7,364 nucleotides of DNA from an uncultured Actinomyces sp. (GTDB lineage: Bacteria > Actinomycetota > Actinomycetes > Actinomycetales > Actinomycetaceae). The stretch covers positions 1-7,364 of the forward strand of contig CAJZFF010000081.1 of NCBI GenBank assembly GCA_915069725.1, read 5' to 3'. The notes below the pieces were generated by a model. That model had not been told where the DNA came from and did no database searches. It saw nothing but the letters and a program-made list of their open reading frames with translations. A program made the translations under genes and the position numbers. Positions 1 through 6,857 of the stretch are shown here, piece after piece; the first letter of the stretch is position 1, and each line of letters begins with the position of its first letter.

Positions 1-1
1 C

Positions 2-850
2 GTCGTCGCCCACCGCCACGGGCGAGACGCCGTCGTCGGCTCCTTCGCCGCCGACCACACCGTGGCCGACCGGGCCGCCTTCGCCGACGCCGTCCGCCAG
101 GCCGCCCGCCTGGCTGAGCAGGGCTGGGTGGTCACCATCGGGATCGAGGCCACCGGCCCCTCGACCGCCTTCGGATACATCCACGCCGGGGACCCCACCG
201 ACGTGCCCGGAGCCCCCGACGGACGCCGGGTCCTGGGCTTCACCGAGAAGCCCGACGCCGACACCGCTGCCGCCTACCTGGCCACCGGCGACTACCGCTG
301 GAACGCCGGCATGTTCGTGGTCCGCGCCGGCGTCCTCCTGGACCACCTCGCCGAGCTCAGGCCCCAGCTGGCCCAGGGCATCGAGGCCATCGCCGCCGTC
401 TGGGACACCCCCGAGCGCGAGGAGGTCCTGGCCGAGCGCTGGCCGGCCCTGGAGAAGATCGCCATCGACCACGCCATCGCCGAGCCGGTGGCCGCAGCCG
501 GGGGAGTGGCCACCGTGCCGGTCTCCATGGGCTGGAACGACGTCGGCGGATTCGACGCCCTGACCGACCTCGTCCCGCCGCGCACGGAGGGGACGGCGGC
601 AGGGGCCGGCGTCCTCGATGACGTCGACGGCGCGGCGCTCGCGGCCCCTGGCGCAGAGATTCAGGCCGTTGACTCCGACGGCGCCCTCATCGCCTCCACG
701 TCCGGACGCACGGTCGTGCTCCTGGGAGTGCCGGGCACCGTCGTCGTCGATACGCCCGACGCCCTCCTGGTCACCACCCCCGAGCACGCCCAGGACGTCA
801 AGAGCGTCGTCGACGCCCTCAAGGCGGCCGGCCGCGAGGACCTGCTCTAG
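2..850 (+). CDS. manC: Mannose-1-phosphate guanylyltransferase, 3' part (5' end outside window)
   Basis: This enzyme makes GDP-mannose from mannose-1-phosphate and GTP in the cytoplasm, feeding mannosylated glycans, glycolipids and GDP-sugar derivatives. The reading frame is open from base 2, so 282 codons are visible; the N-terminal ~85-90 residues, with the GxGTRLWP nucleotide-binding loop, should lie to the left. Visible family motifs, in order: GSFAADH with a probable metal-binding Asp (codon 53-55), an ATGPSTAFGYIHAGD segment (about 149-193), the FTEKP motif (about 239-253), the RWNAGMF motif (about 296-316), an ALEKIAIDHAIAEP stretch (about 449-490) and GWNDVGGFDAL (about 530-562). The C-terminal part is a short beta-rich tail ending at a TAG stop. 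It is the short, single-domain form, without the isomerase domain of bifunctional enzymes. The first internal ATG/GTG codons are not the true start, because homology continues upstream of them. A strong hairpin follows the gene. No functional link to the nucleoside operon downstream is apparent. Confidence 0.93.
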   Translation, partial: VVAHRHGRDAVVGSFAADHTVADRAAFADAVRQAARLAEQGWVVTIGIEATGPSTAFGYIHAGDPTDVPGAPDGRRVLGFTEKPDADTAAAYLATGDYRWNAGMFVVRAGVLLDHLAELRPQLAQGIEAIAAVWDTPEREEVLAERWPALEKIAIDHAIAEPVAAAGGVATVPVSMGWNDVGGFDALTDLVPPRTEGTAAGAGVLDDVDGAALAAPGAEIQAVDSDGALIASTSGRTVVLLGVPGTVVVDTPDALLVTTPEHAQDVKSVVDALKAAGREDLL

Positions 851-917
851 CCGGACCACTGCACCGCGGGCGCAGCAGCCGTCGAAGTCGCTGGGACCGC
901 TGGAACCGCTGAGTCTT

Positions 918-965
918 GAGGGGCCCGGTGCCGGAACAAGACAGTCCTCCGGCGCCGGGTCCCTC
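918..965 (+). terminator. Strong GC-rich hairpin after manC, probable terminator
   Basis: Two 17-base arms, 918-934 and 949-965, pair along their whole length, with 15 Watson-Crick pairs and two G-U wobbles (G923 with T960, T929 with G954). The loop is 14 bases (935-948). It starts 67 bases after the manC stop. No T run follows the right arm, so it is not a textbook E. coli-type terminator; stable hairpins without U tails are commonly proposed as terminators in high-GC actinobacteria. The structure is read directly from the sequence, while the terminator role is inferred. It could also act as an mRNA 3'-end stabiliser or a barrier between the two transcription units. Confidence 0.6.
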
Positions 966-1009
966 ATCGAAACCACGACGATCGCGAGCTCATCCCGGAG
1001 GAAAGGGTG

Positions 1010-1039
1010 GTGTGAGAATGAGGGGTTCTCGCCTATCCT
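1010..1039 (+). promoter_or_regulatory. Candidate promoter of the nucleoside uptake operon
   Basis: TATCCT at 1034-1039 fits the TANNNT -10 pattern usual for housekeeping promoters of actinobacteria. Eighteen bases upstream, GTGTGA at 1010-1015 matches only 3 of 6 positions of the TTGACA consensus, so the -35 is weak. Transcription would start near 1045, about 43 bases before the lipoprotein ATG. A perfect TTGACA also occurs at 1039-1044, but no reasonable -10 element lies 16-18 bases beyond it, so I prefer the TATCCT reading. This is a prediction from sequence only. Confidence 0.35.
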
Positions 1040-1041
1040 TG

Positions 1042-1053
1042 ACATTCGAATGT
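1042..1053. promoter_or_regulatory. Perfect 12-bp palindrome, candidate operator
   Basis: ACATTCGAATGT at 1042-1053 equals its own reverse complement over all 12 bases; the symmetry ends there, because G1041 faces G1054. It is AT-rich (8 of 12 bases) in a ~70% GC window and sits where transcription would begin if TATCCT at 1034-1039 is the -10 box. A dimeric repressor bound here would block initiation. LacI- or DeoR-type nucleoside-responsive regulators are natural candidates, but no regulator gene lies in the window, so the identity of the binding protein is unknown. Confidence 0.45.
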
Positions 1054-1078
1054 GTCCCCCGTCGCACGGGAGAACCAC

Positions 1079-1083
1079 GGAGG
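1079..1083 (+). promoter_or_regulatory. Ribosome binding site of the lipoprotein gene
   Basis: GGAGG lies 5 bases before the ATG at 1089. It decides the start: the frame is open back to 618, but only this ATG is followed by a signal peptide and preceded by a Shine-Dalgarno sequence. Confidence 0.8.
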
Positions 1084-1088
1084 TTTCC

Positions 1089-2189
1089 ATGAAGAAGGCC
1101 TGCTCCGCGATGACGCTCGGCGCGGCTGTGGCCCTGGCCCTGGCCGCCTGCGGGACGCCACCGGCCCAGCGGCCCACCCGCAACCTGGAGGGAGCCAAGA
1201 ACTTCACCGCCTGCATGCTCTCCGACGAGGGCGGATTCGACGACCACTCCTTCAACGAGTCCGGCAAGAAGGGCCTGGACCGGGCCGGCAAGGAGCTGGG
1301 GGTCAAGACCATCGCCGTGCAGTCGGAGAACTCGGCCGACTACGCCACCAACATCTACGCGCTCATCCAGCAGAACTGCAAGCTCGTCATCGGCGTCGGC
1401 TTCAACATCGCCGCCGACCTGACCGAGTCGGCCAAGGCCAACCCTGACATCCAGTTCGCCCTCATCGACGCCTCCTTCATCGGCGCCGACGGCAAGCCCG
1501 CCGCCCTGCCCAACACCAAGCCGCTGCTGTTCAAGACGGCCGAGGCCGCCTACCTGGCCGGGTACGCCGCCGCCGGCACCTCCCGCACCGGGGTCGTGGG
1601 CACCTACGGCGGCAAGCCCCTGCCCACCGTCCAGATCTTCATGGACGGCTTCGCCAAAGGCGTGGCCCGCTACAACAAGGACACCGGTGCCTCGGTCCAG
1701 GTCAAGGGCTGGGACACCACCACCGGAAAGGGCGGCTCCTTCGTCGGCAACTTCACCGACGCCGCCAAGGGCCAGGCCATCACCGAGCAGTTCATCTCCC
1801 AGGGAGCGGACATCATCATGCCGGTGGCCGGCCCCGTCGGCCAGGGCACGCTGTCCTCCGTGCGCCAGAAGAACGACGCCGGGGGTACCAACGCCGTCAT
1901 CTGGGTCGACTCCGACGGCTACACCTCCTCCGGTGACGGCAGCATCATCATGACCTCCGTGGTCAAGGAGATCGGCAACTCGGTCTTCGACACCGTCAAG
2001 AACGCCTCCGAGGGCAGATTCTCCTCCGAGCCCTACATCGGAACCCTCAAGAACAACGGGGTGGCCGCCGCACCCTTCCACGACTTCGACTCCCGGGTGC
2101 CGGCGCCGGTCAAGGCCAGGCTCGAGGAACTGCGAGGCCAGATCATCGACGGGTCCCTCGACGTCTCCACCCCCTACGACCCCTCCTGA
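1089..2189 (+). CDS. BMP/PnrA-family nucleoside-binding lipoprotein of ABC importer
   Basis: This is a substrate-binding lipoprotein, anchored outside the membrane, that delivers nucleosides to the ABC importer encoded just downstream. It has 366 residues, usual for the family. Residues 1-21 form a lipoprotein signal peptide: MKK, a hydrophobic Ala/Leu stretch, then the lipobox LAAC with the lipidated Cys at 21. A short Pro/Arg linker leads into the BMP domain. The family hallmark DEGGFDDHSFN is at 46-56. The WVDSDG segment at 272-277 corresponds to the usual VDxDQ ligand-site motif, but with Gly where Gln is normal. The conserved TSxxK motif is at 289-293; the family is known to use this region for ribose contact. 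The frame stays open upstream to 618, but that extension overlaps manC in another frame and lacks homology, so the ATG with GGAGG five bases upstream is chosen. It is the first gene of the operon. Purine versus pyrimidine preference cannot be read from sequence; the neighbours cdd and deoA suggest pyrimidine nucleosides at least. Confidence 0.93.
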   Translation: MKKACSAMTLGAAVALALAACGTPPAQRPTRNLEGAKNFTACMLSDEGGFDDHSFNESGKKGLDRAGKELGVKTIAVQSENSADYATNIYALIQQNCKLVIGVGFNIAADLTESAKANPDIQFALIDASFIGADGKPAALPNTKPLLFKTAEAAYLAGYAAAGTSRTGVVGTYGGKPLPTVQIFMDGFAKGVARYNKDTGASVQVKGWDTTTGKGGSFVGNFTDAAKGQAITEQFISQGADIIMPVAGPVGQGTLSSVRQKNDAGGTNAVIWVDSDGYTSSGDGSIIMTSVVKEIGNSVFDTVKNASEGRFSSEPYIGTLKNNGVAAAPFHDFDSRVPAPVKARLEELRGQIIDGSLDVSTPYDPS

Positions 2190-2198
2190 CCGCCCGGC

Positions 2199-2214
2199 CG
2201 GGGCCGGCGCCCCG
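2199..2214 (+). promoter_or_regulatory. Small GC hairpin between lipoprotein and ATPase genes
   Basis: CGGGGC (2199-2204) and GCCCCG (2209-2214) form a perfect 6-bp stem closed by the tetraloop CGGC, 9 bases after the lipoprotein stop. No T run follows. Such hairpins after binding-protein genes often stabilise the upstream transcript or cause partial termination, so that more binding protein is made than membrane components. The structure is visible; the role is inferred. Confidence 0.4.
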
Positions 2215-2246
2215 AGCCTCCACCGCCACCCGGAAGCGAGCCTGTT

Positions 2247-3776
<1,530 letters not shown>

Positions 3777-4882
3777 GCACTTCCACGACCGGCTCCAGCA
3801 TCGAAGCGACCCCGACGCCCCCGTCCGAGGACCACCCCGAGGAGCAGACCAAGCACGGCCCGAGCGGCCAGGCCGCCCTGCTGCGGCAGGTCGCCTCCTC
3901 ACCGGCCGTCGTCGGGCTGCTCGCGGTCCTGACCGCCCTGATCCTCAGCTCGATCCTCATCCTCGCGGCCGACTCCGAGGTGCGCTACACCGCCACCTAC
4001 CTGCTCAACCGCCCCGGCGACTTCCTCCACGCCACCGCCTCCACCCTGAGCGAGGCCTACAGCTCCCTGCTGCGCGGTGCCGTCTTCGACTGGCGCGCCA
4101 CCACGGGCGTGCGCATGATCCGCCCCATCACCGACACCCTGACCAACGCCACCCCGCTCATCATTGCCGGGCTCGGCATGGCGGTGGCCTTCCGCGCCGG
4201 CCTGTTCAACATCGGCGGCCAGGGGCAGATGATCCTCGGGGCGATCACGGCCTGCTACGCGGGCATCGCCTGGAACCTGCCCCCGGTGGCCCACCTGCTG
4301 CTGGCCGTCGTCGGGGCGGGGCTGGGAGGACTGGTGTGGGGCGGCATCGCCGGCGTCCTCAAGGCCCGCACCGGCGCCAACGAGGTGATCGTGACGATCA
4401 TGCTCAACTCCATCGCCGCCCACCTGCTGTCCCAGGTGCTCAGCCTCAAGGCCTTCAACGGGGAGGGGGAGACCGGCAACCGCAAGTCCCTGACCGTGGC
4501 GGATGCCGCCCAGTACCCCTCACTGGCCGGTGACTCCTTCCGCCTCCACGCCGGTTTCCTCCTGGCCCTGCTGGTCGCCGTGGCCGTGTGGTGGCTCATG
4601 GAGCGATCCCGCCTCGGCTTCCAGCTGCGGGCCACCGGCCTCAACGCCGACGCCGCCCGCACCGCCGGCATGAGCGTGCCCTGGGTGACGAGCCTGGTCA
4701 TGATGATCTCCGGCGCCCTGTGCGGGCTGGCCGCCACCGCACCGGTCCTGGGCACCCAGAAGAGCATGGACGAGTCCGTTGTGGGCACCATCGGCTTCGA
4801 CGCCATCACGGTGGCGCTCCTGGGACGCTCCCGCCCCCTGGGGACCGTGCTGGCCGGTCTGCTCTTCGGGGCACTGCGCGCC

Positions 4883-4886
4883 GGGG
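4883..4886 (+). other. Frameshift site: G run one base short in permease 1
   Basis: GCC GGGG C ACC GCC ATG reads Ala-Gly and then leaves frame. With five Gs it would read Ala-Gly-Gly-Thr-Ala-Met, as expected for this permease family. G/C at third codon positions switches to the -1 frame exactly here and stays there up to the stop at 5089-5091. Confidence 0.85.
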
Positions 4887-5080
4887 CACCGCCATGCAGG
4901 CCGCACCGGGCACCCACATCAAGATCGTCCTGGTCCTGCAGTCCACGATCGTGCTGTTCATCGCCGCGCCACCCCTGATCCGGGCCATCTTCCGGCTCCC
5001 GGAGCGTCGTGCCCCCCTCGGCGGTACCGATCCGTCCCCCGCTTCAGTGCCGGCCGCAGCCCCGGCCGCTCCCGCCGCGA

Positions 5081-5086
5081 AGGAGG
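5081..5086 (+). promoter_or_regulatory. Strong ribosome binding site of permease 2
   Basis: A perfect AGGAGG lies 8 bases before the ATG at 5095. It overlaps the last codons of permease 1 in its corrected frame, so translation of permease 2 would normally be coupled to permease 1. It also favours the ATG at 5095 over the in-frame ATG at 5173. Confidence 0.8.
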
Positions 5087-5094
5087 CCTGAGCC

Positions 5095-6387
5095 ATGAGC
5101 GCATCAACCGCTTCCGTCGATTCTCACGCCGCGACCGCACCGGATGCCTCCGTGCCCGCGACGGCGGCGCCCATGGATCTGAAGATCCCGATCACCGGCG
5201 TCGTCGTGCTCCTGCTGCAGGGGTTCATGGCTCTGGGGGCCCGCGGCTCGACGACCTTCGACCTGACCGCCTCCTCCGACCTCTTCCGGCTCGGGGCCCC
5301 CGAGCTCAACGCACGCCTGGTCATCCTCACCACCGCCGGGATCGTCGCGGCGGCCACCGCCATCGCCTTCGACCGCTCCCGGCGCCGCAGCAGGATCCCC
5401 ACCTGGGCCGCCGTCCTCATCGGCATCGGATTCGTCCTGGCCTTCCTGGCCTGGGCCGGGGCCGGAAGCCGCGGCGTCATCCCCCTGGTGACCATCCTGT
5501 CCTCCGCGCTGGGACTGAGCGTCCCCCTCGTCTACGGCTCGCTCGCCGGGATCATCGGGGAGCGCTCGGGCACCATCAACATCGCCATCGAGGGCCAGCT
5601 CCTGGGCGGGGCCTTCCTGGGGGCCGTCGTCGCCTCGGCCTGCTCCAACCCCTGGGTGGGGATCCTGGCCGCGCCCGTGGCCGGAGTCCTCGTGGCCCTC
5701 CTGCTGGCCCTGTTCGGCCTGCGCTACCGGGTCAATCAGATCGTCGTCGGCGTCGTCCTCAACGTCCTGGTCTCCGGGCTCACCGGCTTCCTGTTCTCCA
5801 CCTTCCTGTCCTCCAGCCCCAGCCTCAACCGGGCCCTGCGCCTGCCGACCCTGGCGGTGCCGCTGCTGTCCCGGATCCCGATCATCGGGCCGGTCCTCTT
5901 CCGCCAGACGATCCTCGTCTACCTCATGTACGCGGCCGTGGCGGTCCTGTCCGTCATGCTCTTCCGCTCCCGGTGGGGGCTGAGGCTGCGGGCCTGCGGT
6001 GAGCACCCCAAGGCCGCCGACACCGTCGGCATCAACGTCATGCGCACCCGCGTGGCCAACCTGGCCCTGGCCGGGGCGCTCGCGGGACTGGGCGGGGCCT
6101 TCTTCACCGTCGGCTCGGGCCTGTCCTTCGAGAACGACATGACCGCCGGCAACGGCTACATCGCCCTGGCCGCCATGATCCTGGGCGCCTGGCGGCCCCT
6201 GGGCTCCCTGGGGGCGGCCCTGCTCTTCGGCTTCGCCACCTCCGTGGCCCAGACCCTGCCGGTCATCGGCAGCTCGGTCTCACCGGACATCATCTCCATG
6301 ATCCCCTACATCGTCACGATCCTGGCGGTGGCCGGATTCGTGGGCAAGGTGCGTGCGCCGGCCGCCGAGGGGGTGCCCTACCCGTGA
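5095..6387 (+). CDS. ABC nucleoside permease 2
   Basis: This is the second inner-membrane subunit of the nucleoside importer (BPD_transp_2 family, like NupQ/RnsD), expected to pair with permease 1 to form the channel. It has 430 residues. A Ser/Ala-rich hydrophilic N-terminus of ~30 residues precedes a first hydrophobic helix at about 31-49, and many further hydrophobic segments follow. The family motif GERSGTINIAIEGQ is at 155-168. Downstream, an RACGEHPKAADTVGIN segment is the cytoplasmic loop expected to contact the ATPase, and an ILGAWRPLGSLGAALLFG segment near the C-terminus is equally characteristic. The start at 5095 has a perfect AGGAGG at 8 bases. The stop overlaps the GTG start of cdd (GTGA at 6384-6387), indicating coupled translation. 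It is intact, unlike permease 1. Confidence 0.93.
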   Translation: MSASTASVDSHAATAPDASVPATAAPMDLKIPITGVVVLLLQGFMALGARGSTTFDLTASSDLFRLGAPELNARLVILTTAGIVAAATAIAFDRSRRRSRIPTWAAVLIGIGFVLAFLAWAGAGSRGVIPLVTILSSALGLSVPLVYGSLAGIIGERSGTINIAIEGQLLGGAFLGAVVASACSNPWVGILAAPVAGVLVALLLALFGLRYRVNQIVVGVVLNVLVSGLTGFLFSTFLSSSPSLNRALRLPTLAVPLLSRIPIIGPVLFRQTILVYLMYAAVAVLSVMLFRSRWGLRLRACGEHPKAADTVGINVMRTRVANLALAGALAGLGGAFFTVGSGLSFENDMTAGNGYIALAAMILGAWRPLGSLGAALLFGFATSVAQTLPVIGSSVSPDIISMIPYIVTILAVAGFVGKVRAPAAEGVPYP

Positions 6388-6818
6388 GCAGCATCGCACC
6401 CACCGATCTGACCGACGCCCACTGGCGGGCCCTGCACGAGCTTGCCGTGGAGGCCATGACCCACGCCTACGCCCCATACTCCCGCTTCAAGGTCGGCGCC
6501 GCCGCCCTGGTCGACGACGGCCGACTCGTCTCGGGATGCAACGTGGAGAACGCCGGCTACGGCGTCACCCTGTGTGCCGAGTGCGGCCTCGTCTCCGAGC
6601 TCACCCGCACCGGGGGAGGGCGCCTGGTCGCCTTCGCCTGCGTGGACGCCCACGGCCGGGCCTTAGCGCCGTGCGGGCGCTGCCGCCAGCTCCTGAGCGA
6701 GCACGCCGCCGACGGTATGGTGCTGGCCATGCCCTCGGGGATGATGAGCATCGACGAGGTCCTGCCCGACCGCTTCTGCGCCGACGACGTCGAACGCGTC
6801 GTCGGCCAGCAGAGCTGA
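6384..6818 (+). CDS. cdd: Cytidine deaminase
   Basis: It deaminates cytidine and deoxycytidine to uridine and deoxyuridine in the cytoplasm. At 144 residues it is the small form, which usually works as a homotetramer with one zinc per subunit. Visible features: the substrate-contact motif NVEN at 53-56, the catalytic CAE motif with Cys64 and Glu66 (proton shuttle), and PCGRC at 96-100 giving Cys97 and Cys100, so zinc would be held by three Cys as in the B. subtilis enzyme. The start is GTG, overlapping the permease 2 stop by four bases, with GAGGGGG at 6367-6373 as ribosome binding site about 10 bases upstream. Codon 94 (6663-6665) is TTA, the only TTA I find in the window. A 10-bp inverted repeat (6780-6789/6797-6806) lies in the last codons. 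Its place between importer and phosphorylase supports a role in processing imported pyrimidine nucleosides. Confidence 0.95.
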   Translation: MSSIAPTDLTDAHWRALHELAVEAMTHAYAPYSRFKVGAAALVDDGRLVSGCNVENAGYGVTLCAECGLVSELTRTGGGRLVAFACVDAHGRALAPCGRCRQLLSEHAADGMVLAMPSGMMSIDEVLPDRFCADDVERVVGQQS

Positions 6819-6823
6819 GGACC

Positions 6824-6838
6824 GGCTGACCAGCAGCC
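6824..6838 (+). repeat. Short inverted repeat between cdd and deoA
   Basis: GGCTG (6824-6828) and CAGCC (6834-6838) can form a 5-bp stem with a 5-base loop just after the cdd stop. It is short and without a T run; at this GC content it may be chance. No promoter is evident in the 39-base gap, so deoA is probably cotranscribed. Confidence 0.25.
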
Positions 6839-6844
6839 ACAGAT

Positions 6845-6853
6845 GGAGGAGAG
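6845..6853 (+). promoter_or_regulatory. Ribosome binding site of deoA
   Basis: GGAGGAGAG lies directly upstream of the ATG at 6858. GGAGG at 6845-6849 is 8 bases from the start, which supports this start codon. Confidence 0.75.
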
Positions 6854-6857
6854 CCCC

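Noticed and set aside
62..850. Reading manC as a complete gene starting at 62
   Set aside because: The frame is open to base 2, and the family motif GSFAADH is encoded upstream of 62, so the gene is cut by the window edge.
1039..1044. Perfect TTGACA as the -35 of the main promoter
   Set aside because: At 16-18 bases downstream there is only GC-rich sequence (around 1061-1068) with no TANNNT match, so it is more likely a coincidence overlapping the palindrome.
618..1088. In-frame upstream extension of the lipoprotein gene to 618
   Set aside because: The extension overlaps manC in another frame, is Arg/Ser/Pro-rich without homology, and would bury the lipoprotein signal peptide. The ATG at 1089 has its own Shine-Dalgarno and an N-terminal signal with a lipobox.
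966..1088. Purine riboswitch upstream of the importer
   Set aside because: Purine riboswitches precede related importers in Firmicutes, but I see no three-way-junction layout or the conserved loop bases here, and the leader from the predicted start is too short.
4880..4890. Programmed -1 ribosomal frameshift in permease 1
   Set aside because: There is no proper slippery heptamer: slipping the GGG codon back by one would pair it with CGG. I see no convincing downstream stimulatory structure, and there is no known precedent in this permease family. A one-base deletion is simpler.
4894..5091. Independent small gene starting at the ATG at 4894
   Set aside because: The ATG is an internal Met in the expected permease sequence (GTAMQAA), with no ribosome binding site. 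The product is just the detached last helix and tail of permease 1.
5104..6006. 300-codon minus-strand frame opposite permease 2
   Set aside because: The product is Gly/Asp/Glu/Gln-rich low-complexity sequence typical of the complement of a membrane-protein gene, and the + strand carries clear permease motifs.
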